In this document: positions 22,133-33,069 of the stretch, piece after piece
Position numbering within the stretch: position 1 is the first letter of the stretch
Layout of the letters: each line of letters opens with the position of its first letter
Assembly (NCBI GenBank): GCA_963682025.1
Contig: OY821517.1
Span: 227,625,472 to 227,689,471, forward strand
Direction of reading: 5' to 3'
Source of the DNA: Cordilura impudica
Lineage: Eukaryota; Arthropoda; Insecta; Diptera; Scathophagidae
DNA: 64,000 bases
Notes under the pieces: generated by a model
The model's input: only the letters and a program-made list of their open reading frames with translations
Databases searched by the model: none
What the model was told of the DNA's origin: nothing
Translations under genes and position numbers: made by a program

Positions 22133-23225
22133 TTATACCCTCCACTCCAGTGTGCAGAGGGTATATATAAGTTTGTCATTCCGTTTATAATAATTAGAAA
22201 AAAATTTTGGAGCCCATAAAATAAATATATATATTTGTGATCCTTATAACAACCGGAGTTGATATAGCGATGTCCGTCTGTCCGGCTGTCCGTCTGTGGA
22301 AATCACGATGACGGCATCAATCGGGCAGCTAGGGTGCTCGTTGACATAAAAAATGATTCACTAACATCCTGAGAAGTTTGCTGTTTAAAACTGTCCAAAT
22401 CGGTCAATTAGGAGAAGAGATTTGAATGAAGGACTAAAAAAAAGTATTGAAAAAATTTAATTTTCTTGGTTGTTCTTGTCACGATCGCGCCCTCAATAGG
22501 ATAGCTATAGCTAATTCATGGGAAGATTTCTGTTTCACAAATCATTAAAATCGGTGGAACAGGTCCAGGGAAATCTCTGATAAAGTAAAAAAAAAAAATG
22601 AAAAATATGATGTTTCTCTATTGTTATTGTTGTTATTCTAAATGTTGTATTGTTGTCATAGCTGGACTTGTTGTTTTTGTGGTCTTTGTAGTAATAATAT
22701 AATAAAAACTAACCCTTTGTACATGTTTTTATCAACTCTGGTAGAAAAATTTTAAAGTTTTCATTGTTTTGGCTTCACTAAAAAAATTTACTATATAATT
22801 TCTGTCACTGCCACGAGCCTGACTGCAAAGTTTCAGATCGATTGGGTCACGGGAAAGGGGTTAAAATCGATCCAATATTTTTTCGACAAGCAGACATTAG
22901 GAGTTAATATAAAGGGAGTAAAAATTCACCAGCATCTAAAGCAAATAATGCTAAAATACCTAGTTGTTAATAAAAAAAAAAACAATGTAAATTTAGCAAA
23001 AAAAAATTTTTATGTATTAATTTATTTAAAGAGAAAACCACAAAAATAACGTTTGATGTTGTATTTTTTGTGTGTAATATTTACATATACATACATACAC
23101 ATATTAAATAATACAAATAATATACCTATATTCCATATATGTATAACCATAATAACTGCATGTTAGAAATAAATCGGTATATTATATTATTTACATAAAA
23201 TTCTGCAATATTTTGTTGTGGGGAA
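22133..23225 (+). mobile_element. Helentron-like family A element A1, 5' half
   Basis: Starts with 'TTATACCCTCCACTCCAGTG' and contains the family landmarks in order: 'AAGTTTGTCATTCCGTTT', 'GATATAGCGATGTCCGTCTG' with the GTCY microsatellite, 'GGGCAGCTAGGGTGCTCGTT', 'CTCTGGTAGAAAAA' and 'CTGCAATATTTTGTTGTGG'. It is parallel to A2 (25880-26509 plus 36599 onward) as far as 23225, then diverges, so the 3' half and hairpin end are missing. Such elements are non-autonomous and move by a rolling-circle type mechanism using a Rep/helicase made elsewhere. Confidence 0.8.
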
Positions 23226-23682
23226 AAAGCATCGTTCACAACGCAAGCGGCAGTTACATTTTTCATGCCATCTCGTTCTCACACACAGAATTTAACATAT
23301 GTAAGTGCCACTCGTTTTTTTTACGAAAATGTAACTCACATTTATCGCTGAAGTTGGTCTATTCCTACTCCAGCAACATATTTGTTCGAAAGTAGTTGTT
23401 TCCATTTGGTACTAGATAGCGCTGTTTTCGAATTTGACATTTAAACTAAGAATTATCAATGAAAATTAAAATTGCTTGTTAAAAAAAATGTCACTTATGT
23501 TATAATATTATCTGTACAATATTATAATTATAAATAATTCACATATTTCTACATTTTATTAATATTCAAAATACAACTCTGTCGGTTGCATTCGAAGAAA
23601 ACATAAGTTAAAAAACATATGCATTCGAAGCAAACATGTGTTATTGTTTGTTTGTTTTTTGGACAGCAATTAAAATTTGAAA
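23226..23682 (+). promoter_or_regulatory. Upstream region of the MADF exon (candidate promoter)
   Basis: Sequence between the truncated Helentron A1 and the MADF start codon. It shows no similarity to other parts of the window, so it may be unique host DNA. A pair of 'GCATTCGAAG-AAACAT' motifs lies at about 23589 and 23621. I cannot point to a TATA box or start site with confidence. Confidence 0.35.
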
Positions 23683-23824
23683 ATGAATGAAGCCGACACA
23701 TTCAAGTTTATTGAAATAGTTCAAGGGCACGAGAACTTGTGGAATATTAGTTCCCATGGCTACAAGGACACGGTACAGCGAAACGTGGTCTGGGATGAAG
23801 TTGGGAAAAGATTTGGTCTAATCG
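23683..23824 (+). CDS. First exon of a MADF-domain gene (candidate host gene)
   Basis: ATG at 23683 opens a frame that reads as the N-terminal half of a MADF domain ('FKFIEIVQGHENLWNI', 'GYKDTVQRNVVWDEVGKRFG'), with the typical Ile/Val-rich first helix, the 'LW' and 'GYKD' positions and the conserved Trp of the second helix. It ends at an excellent 5' splice site, CG|GTAAGT, at 23824/23825. MADF domains (Adf-1 type, Myb/SANT-related) bind DNA in fly transcription factors; PIF/Harbinger elements also encode such proteins, so an origin in a DNA transposon is possible. The first intron would begin with a Helentron packed with satellite. I find no second exon in the window. It is the only good candidate for a host gene here. 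Confidence 0.65.
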
Positions 23825-23881
23825 GTAAGTAATTATGTTCGTTGTATGAAGAAGTATCACAGAGTACTTCTTTTAATATTT

Positions 23882-25879
23882 TTATACCCTCCACACGTCA
23901 GTGGCAGAGGTTGAACATTATAATTGTACAACAACATAAAAAAATGCCACAAAATAAATTATGCATATACATATATTAACAATACCATATTAACAATACC
24001 AAGAACACAATAGCTCATGTTAGTAGTATTGCCACATATTTTTTTTATCGTTATCACGTATAATAAAAAAAAATCGCCAATATGAAAGAAAAAATGAAAA
24101 CTGAAAACGAAAAATGGAAAATGGAAAATGTAAATGGAAAATGGAGAATGGAAAATGGAAAATGAAAAACAGAAAATGGAAAATGTAAAATGTAAAATGT
24201 AAAATGTAAAATGTAAAATGTAAAATGTAAAATGTAAAATGTAAAATGTAAAATGTAAAATTTAAAATGTAAAATGTAAAATGTAAAATGTAAAATGTAA
24301 AATGTAAAATGTAAAATGTAAAATGTAAAATGTAAAATGTAAAATGTAAAATGTAAAATGTAAAACGTAAAATGTAAAATGTAAAATTGTAAAATGTAAA
24401 ATGTAAAATGTAGAATGCAAAATGTAAACTGTAAAATGTAAAATGTAAAATGAAAAATGAAAAATGGAAAATGGAAAATGAAAAAAGAAAATTGAAAAAT
24501 AAAAAAGTAAAAATGGAAAATGAAAAATGGAAAATAGAAAATGAAAAATGGAGAATGGAAAATGAAAAATGGAAAATGAAAAATGGAAAATGAAAAATGG
24601 AAAATGAAAAACGGAAAATGGAAAATGAAAAATGGAAAATAGAAAATGAAAAATGGAGAATGGAAAATGAAAAATGGAAAACGGAAAATGAAAATTGAAA
24701 ATTGAAAAATGAAAAATGGAAAATGAAAATTGAAAAATGGATAATGGTAAGCGGAAAATGGAAAACGAGAACTGAAATATGAAAAATGGAAAATGGAGAA
24801 TGGAAAATGAAAAATGGAAAATGAAATTTGCAAAATGAAAAATGGAAAATGGAAATTTTAAAATGAAAATTGAAAAATGGAAAAATGAAAATTGAAAAAT
24901 GAAAAATGAAAACTGAAAAATTAAAAATGGAACATGAAAATTGTAAAATGAAAAATTAAAAATGGAAAACGCAAAATGGAAAATGAAAATTGAAAAATGG
25001 AAAATGAAAAATTGAAAATGAAAATTGAAAAATTAAAAAATGAAAAATGAAAAATGGAAAATGAAAATTGAAAAATGGAAAATGCAAAATGGAAAATTGA
25101 AAATAAAAATTGGAAAATGGAAAATAGAAAATGAAAATTGAATATTGAAAATTAAAAATTGAAAATGGAAAATGAAAATTGAAAAATTAAAAATGGAAGT
25201 TGGAAAATGAAAATTGAAAAACGAATAATGAAAAATGGAAAATGGAAAACAAAAAAATTTAAAAATTAAGTATTAAAAATTAAAAATTAATAATTAAAAA
25301 TTAAAAATTAAAAATAAAAAATTAAAAATTGAAAATTAAAAATTAAAAATTAAAAATTAAAAATTAAAATTTAAAAATTAAAAATTAAAAATTAAAAATT
25401 AAAAATTAAAAATTAAAAATTAAAAATTAAAAACTAAAAATTAAAAATTAAAAATTAAAATTAAAAATTAAAAATTAAAAATTAAAAATTAAAAATTAAA
25501 AATTAAAAATTAAAAATTAAAAATTAAAAATTAAAAATTAAAAATTAAAAATTAAAAATTAAAAATTAAAAATTAAAAATTAAAAATTAAAAATTAAAAA
25601 TTAAAAATTAAAAATTAAAAATTAAAAATTAAAAATTAAAAATTAAAAATTAAAAATTAAAAATTAAAAATTAAAAATTAAAAATTAAAAATTAAAAATT
25701 AAAAATTAAAAATTAAAAATTAAAAATTAAAAATTAAAAATTAAAAACTAAAAACTAAAAATTAAAAATTAAAAATTAAGAATTAAAAATTAAAAATTAA
25801 AAATTAAAAATTAAAAATTAAAGACTCAGATGGAGGGTATCAAAAAATTCGGCACAGCCGAATTTAACACTCTTACGTG
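23882..25879 (+). mobile_element. Helentron-like element filled with 7-bp satellite
   Basis: Left end 'TTATACCCTCCACACGTCAG' and right end with a hairpin ('ATTCGGC ACA GCCGAAT', ending at 25864) followed by 'TTAACACTCTTACGTG' at 25879 are those of the A family. The interior (24060-25835) is almost entirely tandem repeat. It lies in the first intron of the MADF gene and is followed head-to-tail, without spacer, by A2. Length 1998 bp. Confidence 0.8.
24060..25835. repeat. 7-bp satellite array in three zones
   Basis: About 1.78 kb of A-rich tandem repeat. Zone 1 (about 24180-24460) is a regular 7-mer TAAAATG; zone 2 (about 24460-25255) is irregular, mixing 7- and 8-mers such as GAAAATG, AAAATGG and AAAATTG; zone 3 (about 25256-25822) is a very regular 7-mer AAAAATT. 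The unit length of 7 is kept while the unit sequence changes, suggesting successive expansions. Long open frames across it are repeat artefacts. Confidence 0.95.
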
Positions 25880-26509
25880 TTATACCCTCCACTCCAGTGT
25901 GCAGAGGGTATAAACATACATATAAGTTTGTCATTCCGTTTGTAATAATTAGGAAAAAAATTTTGGACCCCATAAAATATATATATTTGTGATCTTTAAA
26001 CCAACCGGAGTTGATATAGCGATGTCCGTCTGTCCATCTGTGGAAATCACGATGACGGCATCAATCGGGCAGCTAGGGTGCTCGTTGACATAAAAAATGA
26101 TTCACTAACATCCTGAATAGTTTGCTGTTTAAAATCGTCCAAATCGGTCGATTAGGGCCCGAGAGTTGAATGAAGAACTAAAAAAAGTATTGAAAAAATA
26201 TAATTTTCTATGTTGTTCTTGTCACGATCACGCCCTCAATAGTGCAGCTACAGTGATCGTTTTTAGTGAGAATGATTCACCAAATTCATGGGAAGATTTC
26301 TGTTTCAAAAATCATTAAAATCGGTGGAACAGGTCCAGGGACATCTCTGAAAAAGTAAAAAAAAAATGGAAAATATGATGTTTCTATGTTGTTCTTGTTG
26401 TTATTCTAAATGTTGTGTTGTTGTCATAGCTGGACTAGTTGTTTTTGTTGTCGTTGTGGTAATAATATAACACAAACTAACCCTTTGTACATTTTTTTAT
26501 TAACTCTGG
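25880..26509 (+). mobile_element. Helentron-like element A2, 5' part
   Basis: Begins 'TTATACCCTCCACTCCAGTG' directly after the end of the satellite-filled Helentron. Same landmarks as A1, including GTCY microsatellite at 26022-26040 and 'GGCAGCTAGGGTGCTCGTT'. It stops at 'TTAACTCTGG' (26509), where Gy2 is inserted; the element resumes with 'CTGGTAGAAAAT' at 36599. Without Gy2, A2 is about 2.97 kb (630 + 2344 bp). Confidence 0.85.
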
Positions 26510-27035
26510 TGTAGTATACTCGTGAAAAGAGGGTCAACTGTAAACCCAAATCAATGATTCACAAGTATACAAATAAATATGTACATTCATGGTGACGATT
26601 GAACTGGGTTTGCAATGTATGTGTTTGTATGTTTGCATGTCAAAAGAATGTAGAACGCAAACGAGTATATTGTAAACAAAAGTTTAATGACATATTTTAA
26701 GTATCACCAATTTGTGTAACATTACACCAAATTGGGAATGATCGATTTACATTTTTTATTTTTAGTGACGATTTGACGAACTGACCTTTTGACGAAAGAG
26801 AACGTACTCAATGAGTGTACGTGCATGAATGTGCATGAGTAATTTTAAGATTGAGTAAATTTTATTCAAACCTAGTAATAGTAAATTAATATATAAGTTT
26901 TTACAATTTTAAAATAAAGTCAGTCTTAATCTAGAGACAGAAAACAAAACAGCTCCAGTCTTTGAATCAAAATAGAAACCTGTGACTCTCCTACTTTCCT
27001 TCATTAAATGACGATACTGCTGTTCTTTCACCATA
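26510..27035 (+). repeat. 5' LTR of Gy2 (526 bp)
   Basis: Starts 'TGTAGTATACTCGTG' and ends 'TTCTTTCACCATA', directly before a sequence beginning TGG. A poly(A)-signal-like 'AATAAAGTCAG' lies near 26915. Compared with the 3' LTR I see three single-base differences ('GAAAAG/GAACAG', 'GAACTGG/GATCTGG', 'TACGTGC/TACATGC'; 5' LTR form given first). Confidence 0.9.
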
Positions 27036-27496
27036 TGGCGATCCTTGCCAACTTTCATGCAACAATAATAGCAGGAGCAAACGAAAAAGTTTAGCTATTG
27101 AAAGTTCGCTGAAAGGAACCGGCATCCTGGTGGATATTTTTGACGACATTTGGCATCAACAACACCTTTAACCACCATACCACCAGCAGAGGCAGTACAT
27201 GTGTAGCATCAACGACAACTTTAATCACCACAGCATATGAAGAAAGAAAGAATAAGTATAAAAATCCAGAAGGTGCATGGGCACGCCTGGTAAAAAATTA
27301 AAAATATAGTGTATAAAAAATTTTTTTTTTTCAAAAAAAAGAACAAAAAAAAAAAAAATCAAAAAGGGGAATGTGAAAATGTCACTGAAAGTGAAACAAA
27401 ATTTTTTTTAATATTGTAAATTTAAATTTCGATAAAAAGTTTTCTTTTTTTTTTTGTAGTCCAAAGTGTATTTTTTTTAGTGTTTTTTTTTTGAGC
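27036..27496 (+). other. Primer binding site and leader of Gy2
   Basis: 'TGGCGATCCTTGCC' at 27036 begins immediately after the LTR and starts with TGG, as expected for pairing to a tRNA 3' CCA end; I cannot name the tRNA. The leader is AT-rich with long T runs near 27320-27490 and a CCACCA-rich piece near 27150-27235. Confidence 0.6.
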
Positions 27497-27685
27497 ATGG
27501 GGAATAGTCAAAACAAAATAAGTGAAGTGGTAACGGAAACGGTTAAGAACCCCACGGCAATTAGCGTTAGTTTGGAGGTGTTTATTTTAATTTGCGTACT
27601 GGTAACATTTACCGTAGTGATTAAACATTTGAGGAAGTACGTGAAGAAACAGGTGAGGGTACAACAAGTTAGAAATATAGTTTAA
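27497..27685 (+). CDS. Small Gy2 ORF: MGNS start plus one membrane segment
   Basis: 62-aa open frame. It begins MGNSQNK, which fits an N-myristoylation signal (MG at the start, Ser at position 4), and has one strongly hydrophobic segment ('VFILICVLVTFTVVI', residues ~29-43) followed by a very basic tail ('KHLRKYVKKQVRVQQVR'). That predicts a short membrane-anchored protein with a basic cytoplasmic tail. It lies between the leader and the gag piece. It has no stop or frame damage, unlike the rest of Gy2. I do not recognise a family; it could be a new accessory ORF, or the N-terminus of gag brought out of frame by a deletion. The start at 27497 (ATGGGG) is chosen over the upstream TTG. Confidence 0.5.
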   Translation: MGNSQNKISEVVTETVKNPTAISVSLEVFILICVLVTFTVVIKHLRKYVKKQVRVQQVRNIV

Positions 27686-27696
27686 AATTTTTTTTT

Positions 27697-28143
27697 ATGG
27701 AGGAGACAAAAGAAGAAATATTAAGTTACAGAGAGTACAGAACCGAGTGAATCGGGAAAGCATTCCGACAAGCGTTAATGAGTTGGTGTTGGCTCTGGAA
27801 AGGGCCTATAAGCCACTAAAATCATCAAACAGCATACTACAAAGATTAACACAAACTGTTCAAAAAGGGGATAATGTAAGAGGTTTTGCCGATAAAATAG
27901 AATCACTGGTCAACGAGTTGAATGAGGTTCAGATAAACGAAATTGGCGAAGCAGATAGGTCTGCAATAGTACGAACGAATAATGCATTGGCATTTAATGT
28001 ATTTAAAAGTGGGTTGAGAGATCAACAAACAATCTCGACAATTGATGCAAGTAGAGTTACTACTTTTGCTGAAGCGTTAAAGATAGCTGAAGAGGCTATG
28101 GCGCGTGTCAGAGATTTTAAAGGACATGATACCGCCAATGATT
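27697..28143 (+). pseudogene. Gag piece of Gy2
   Basis: An ATG at 27697 opens a short frame (17 codons, stop near 27748); the longer gag-like frame 27747-28145 lies in another frame and carries the helical segment that corresponds to Gy1 gag ('QKGDNVRGFADKIESLVNEL'), followed by 'ADRSAIVRTNNALAFNVFKS' and 'FAEALKIAEEAMARVRDFKG'. Only the central part of gag is left, so a deletion removed the N-terminal region and the basic tail. It overlaps the pol frame at 28105-28143. Confidence 0.65.
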
Positions 28144-29721
28144 GATGAAAAAGCAAAGAAAACGCTGGTGATAACAAGAAACATGAAAAAGAATATGGTA
28201 CAAAACAACGCAGAAAATGATAACAAAATAATACAAAATAAAAATGAGGAAACAGATGGAACATCACCTACTGGGACTGATCACCTCAACATATGGGAAT
28301 GTACATCGATTAATGACATAAAGCATGCAAGAAAACTTAAATTTATAATTGGAAATAAGTCGACTAATAAAAATGATAAAATTAATGAAGATAAAGATAT
28401 TAATATGCGCATAGGATATAGTGACAATTCATGCTACTCAGGTACATCGAAGAAACTAGAATCCAATAAGAAGCTGTACAGGGAAGAAAATGGAAATGGT
28501 ATGATTCAAATTGAGGACGATAATAATCTAAATGAAACGCGCGTAAGATGTAGTGAAAATCCATGTTATTTAGATAAAGTGTTGGAGAAGCTACCATCTA
28601 TTTTGAGAACAACAGAGTATAGAAAATTCGCACTGGAAAGAAGTAACGAAATATTTAAGAAAATAACCCTTGGGAAAATTAAGAAAATAATGAATAAAAA
28701 TGAGAATAATGACGTCAAGATATTAATATATAAAAATCCTCAAAATATAAAGAATGATAAAGAAAAGTTGAATCTAATAAAAATGTATCATAATACACCA
28801 TGCGGAGGGCATTTTGGAGTGAGAAAAACAGTACTCAGACTAAAACAAAAGTATATATGGAAGAATATGTCGAAGATGATAAAAGATTATGTAAAAACAT
28901 GTGATTTATGTCAGAAGAACAAACAAATTAAACACACAAAGGAACCATTATGTGTGACAGACACACCGGATCAGAGTTTCAACACACTTGTAATTGACAC
29001 AGTAGGTCCTTTAAGACCATCACAACATTGCAGATATATACTCACCATACAATGTGAACTGACAAAATACATAATAGCTTGCCCTATGGAGACAAAAGAG
29101 GCCACGAATGTAGCCAAGGCACTAATCGAAAATGTAATACTAAAATATGGAATGTTCAAAACAATTAAATCTGATAGAGGAACAGAGTTTACAATTCAGT
29201 TGATAAAGGAAATATGTGAATTCTTGAAGATTGAACAAAGATTCTCAACACCATACCATCATGAGACGCTGGGAACTGTGGAACGAAATCACAGGGTTCT
29301 AAATGAATACTTTCTTTCATTCGTGATTGATGATGATTGGTACTCATGGGTTCCATATTATGCATTCGCTTATAATACTACACCTCATGTGGATACATGA
29401 TATTCACCTTTTGAGTTGGTTTATGGCAAATTGCAAGTTTGCCAGGTGATCTTATAGAAAAATGCAACGAAAAAACATACGATTTCGACAATTACACGAA
29501 TGAGATAAAAACAAGATTAAAATATTCATTAGAAAATGCCAGAAAAATTATAGAAAAGATAAAATTGAAAAGAGTACAAGACTCACATAAGTGTAAGAAT
29601 AGTAAAGACATAAAATTAGGAGATTTAGTTTTGCTAAATATAGAAAATAGGAAGAAAAATGAATCACCATACCAGGGTCCATATGAAGTCATTGGTATTG
29701 AAAATGTAAATGTAGAAATAA
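28105..29721 (+). pseudogene. Integrase of Gy2 fused to gag by deletion, split by insertion
   Basis: A long frame (28105-29400) starts at the join with gag and enters the linker between RNase H and integrase ('SEILKDMIPPMIDE', compare Gy1 'NSNILKNMIPPQID' near 4190), so PR, RT and RNase H were deleted precisely there. Integrase: HHCC finger ('MYHNTPCGGHFGVRKT', 'CDLCQKN'), catalytic Asp in 'LVIDTVGPL', Asp in 'KSDRGTEF', Glu in 'TVERNHRVLNEYF', all present. TGA at 29398 within 'PHVDT*YSPF', then a frameshift near 29435; the C-terminal part goes on to 29721, where the Helentron cluster interrupts it; it resumes at 35783 and ends near 35842 ('VHKNLLKKYNKNK'). Confidence 0.85.
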
Positions 29722-30804
29722 CAAGTAAGAGTATTAAATTCGGCTGTGCCGAATCTTTGATACTCTCCACCTCGGTTTGAGTATTGATAATAAATGTAAA
29801 CAAAATATTTGAAAAGGTAAACAATTTGTTAAACTTAATACCAAATCATTTCAGCAAATTCTTTGGTTTGATCTGGATTTTTGTTTATTCCAAGAGTTGG
29901 TATATAGAACTCTCTCACATTAGTAATTCGCGCTCCAGCGAGGAAAGATCGTTTTCGCCCTTCCTATTATTTCGGATAAAAGAAAATACGTTTCGGTGTT
30001 TGCTTCTTGGTCATCGTGGCTGCTGACATAACCTCTCGTTTAATTAAGTTTAAGTTTTTGCAAATTAATGGCTGTATAGTTTCTTTTAACTGGCCAAATA
30101 ATTCTTCATTGCGGCCGTATAGGTCGGATGGAGTAACAAAACAATCAAAAACAAAAGTTCTGTCATTTTTTTTTTTTTGTTAAAATATTGCCATATTTGG
30201 AAAAATTATTTTTTTTTTCTTATTGAAAGGGAGGTTTCACTATTAGATTTTGTGCTAACACAACGTAACACAATACAATACAAAATCTAACCCAGTGATG
30301 CCAACTTTTGATTTTGAATTAAATTATTTCAACAATATATATTTTCATTTATTGACTCCAAATACTACTACATGGGAATTATTATCGAACTTCAATTTTT
30401 TGGGTTTTACTTTGCCTAACATGAAGTAAAATTTTGAAGTCATCATGAACACTGGTTCAAATTAGGGATGCCAAATGCAAAAAACCAAATAATGTCCCAA
30501 AATTTTTAAATAAAATAAATTGGTATCTTTTTTTCTGAATAACTTTAAATTTGCATCCAAAAAACTTATGACAAATAATTTATAAATAACATTCTCATCA
30601 AATTGCGCTTTATTTATGTAACAATTTTTATGTTCGCAATTCTTAAATGTCATTTGAGGTTTTTTAAACTTCGTTAAATTTAAATAAATGTTTTCTTATC
30701 CTGAAATGCTATTAATGTCTCCTGAATCGCAATATTTTTTTCAATTTCAGTTGATGTTTTATATATAAACATATTTGGTGTTTTCTGAATTTCAATTTGT
30801 GTTT
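29722..30804 (-). mobile_element. Helentron-like element C2, 3' part (A family)
   Basis: Minus strand. The right end of the element sense lies at 29722: hairpin 'ATTCGGC TGT GCCGAAT' region and 'CTCTTACTTG' in the sense direction, followed by TTAT. The sequence then parallels A2 backwards from 38942 to about 37660 ('CCACCTCGGTTTGAGTATTG', 'CATTGCGGCCGTATAGGTCGG'). It ends where another hairpin end (C3) is inserted at 30805. Together with 34965-35782 it probably forms one A-family element with later insertions. Confidence 0.7.
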
Positions 30805-31590
30805 AAACAAGTAAGAGTGTTAAATTCGGCTATGCCGAAACTTTGATACCCTCCACCTGGGTTTTACGTTTACATTAATATCTGGACTTCTTGCACTATT
30901 TCTAACAAATGTATATAAAATATTTGAATATGTAAACACTTTGATAAACCTATTACCGAATTATTACAACAAATGCTCTGAATTTTCAGCATTTTATAGA
31001 GGTGTCTACATATTTTGGTTATAAATTGGCACAATGACTCCCGATTTATCCCATTTTAAATACTAACCTGATCCAGATAATTATAACAATATTTAATTTA
31101 ATTTTCTTTTTAATTAAAATTTTTTAATATAAAGGTGCATTTTATTTTTTACAATCCTTTTAAATTTTCCAGACCTATTAGTATAGGGCACATTTGTGAG
31201 TCCGCATAGATCAACTTTCAACTCTTACTTCTTTTTATTGTATTAAATCTATCTTTGTGTCTTTAAATTAATTAAGATAATTAAGATGAAAATATTTAAC
31301 AAATTGTTTTTTTTTAGTTAATATCTGAACATTTTACTGATACAAGGCAAAACTAAAACTGCCAAAAATTTCAGTCAAAACTATTTTGAATGTATTTGTT
31401 AAATATCGCATAATTTTTTTCAATTTTAAACTTTAAAGTCTTTTTAAGTCTGGTAATAACTCTATAATATGAAGGAAGTAAATATGTGGATTCTTTAATA
31501 ACAATGACAAGTATAAAACACTTTTTTGTGCATAACATTAAAATATTATAAATTTGAACATAATTAATTTTAGAAAATAATTAATTTTTA
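30805..31590 (-). mobile_element. Second Helentron 3' end (C3) and unidentified body
   Basis: Another hairpin end in the same orientation ('AAATTCGGC TAT GCCGAAA' with 'CACTCTTACTTG' in element sense) begins at about 30805. The sequence right of it differs from A2, so it is a related but distinct family. I cannot follow its 5' end. 30900-31590 is AT-rich non-coding. Confidence 0.55.
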
Positions 31591-31593
31591 AAA

Positions 31594-31823
31594 AATGTCC
31601 GATTCGTTTTTCGATGATGCTGAAAACACATCAAAGAAATACAGAACATAAAGATTTTGCTTCAGTTAGTTGAGAGACGAGAAGCTAATGGATGGCTGGA
31701 GCAGGTCAAAGGTGACGACTATAAATGCAAATGCAAGGCTTTTGAAAATATATTAAAATGCGATAAATCAGATCTAAGTATACATGCTTATAACCACTGT
31801 TATAAAAAATCTTTTAAAACCAA
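31594..31823 (+). pseudogene. N-terminal remnant of a hAT-like transposase (BED-type finger)
   Basis: An ATG at 31594 opens 'MSDSFFDDAENTSKKY' and stops; the next frame continues 'NGWLEQVKGDDYKCKCKAF', 'KCDKSDLSIHAYNHCYKKS', which fits the N-terminal zinc finger of hAT transposases (W..., C.C, ...H....C/H). One frameshift separates the two parts. The coding stretch is interrupted after 'KSFKTN' by the short hAT element at 31824. It may be the remnant of a relative of that element. Confidence 0.5.
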
Positions 31824-33008
31824 CAGTATTGCCATAATTTGAAATTGTAAAGATGCTAAATTGCAAAAAAAGATGCTTAAACGTACTGGATGCTAAATTT
31901 TTTTTTTCAAATTTCATTACCTTTATACTGAAAAATTATATACTTATTAATAAATTCTTTGGTTTTCAAATCGAAAAATTAATATAAAACATGTTTCGAT
32001 TTATATTTTTTAAATTTTAATTAAAATTATTTTGGATTTCATCTGAAATTTTTATTAACATCAAATTGAGCTTATTTTAAACTTAAATTAAATATTTTTA
32101 ATTTTAGAAGGATTTTTTTTTATTTAAAATATAACAGAAATTACATTATCAAAAGATACGATTATATTAGAATAATTGGTTTATGGAATCTAACATTACT
32201 GTGATGTCTTCATCTTCAAGTTCTTCTTGGCTCTGATATTTTTCTGACGATCGACTTTTATCAACGACATCGCTCGGTATATTGTAAGTGTGACAGCACC
32301 GATTCAATTTCAATCCTTCTTTTATACATACGTAATACAGAACATTACAACTCGAATTTTATTCTGTTCGAAGTTTGCTTTTAACTAAAGCCATTAAACT
32401 AAACAAAAGTTCAACTTCGGCTTTTGAGAAAGACAAAACTAATATAGACAAAACAAATATTGAGAACTCCTTAAATGGATTTTCGCCAGTAGAATTTTTC
32501 AATCCATAAAGAGGTTGTATTCAGTGTTGTATCCCAGTTTTGTTCTGTGTTTGTTTCAGATGATATAAATTTAAACTCTTCTAATATATTGGTTATCTGT
32601 TCTTCTACCCGATTTAATGTGTTTTGTATTGAAAATTTTGGCATTTTTTTAATACAATAATATTTTTTGGCAATCGACTTTCTAATTCATTAAAAACTGT
32701 TGTTGGTGTTTACATTCTTCTATTTCAAAATGTTTTGTTATATTTGTTGAAAGAAACGAGCAGAGTGGTAAAAGGAGTAGTACACAAAATTACTGTACTA
32801 CACTTTGAGAAATAAAAACATATCAATACCATTAAAATTATATATTAAAAAATAATGAAAAAAAAATATCAAAAAAAAGATGCTAAAAGCAACTTTTTAT
32901 TAATAAAAGATTCTAAGTTAGCATCTAGCATCTTTTGATAAATTTTGGATGCTAAACGAAAAAAAAGTTGCTAAATCTAGAAACTAAAAAGCTAAAACGG
33001 CAACACTG
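31824..33008 (-). mobile_element. Short non-autonomous hAT element, copy 1
   Basis: 1185-bp element with ends 'CAGTATTGCCAT' (left) and 'GGCAACACTG' (right; reverse complement CAGTGTTGCC), the classic hAT-type ends, and a perfect 8-bp target duplication AAAACCAA (31816-31823 and 33009-33016). The body is the reverse complement of the copy at 40090-41297, including the C-terminal transposase piece near 32200-32430. It is an internal deletion derivative. It sits in the nested cluster within Gy2. Confidence 0.9.
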
Positions 33009-33069
33009 AAAACCAAGAACAAATATTCCGTTTGAGTTGTAACATCTCATTTGCAAGCCATTTTAATTA

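Noticed and set aside
23213..23395. 60-aa plus-strand frame upstream of the MADF exon
   Set aside because: Starts inside the truncated Helentron and crosses its border, so it cannot be an old gene.
24054..24833. 259-aa open frame on the minus strand, rich in Phe/His/Ile
   Set aside because: It is the 7-bp satellite read in one frame (7 bp x 3 gives a 7-residue protein repeat); no start context or complexity of a real protein.
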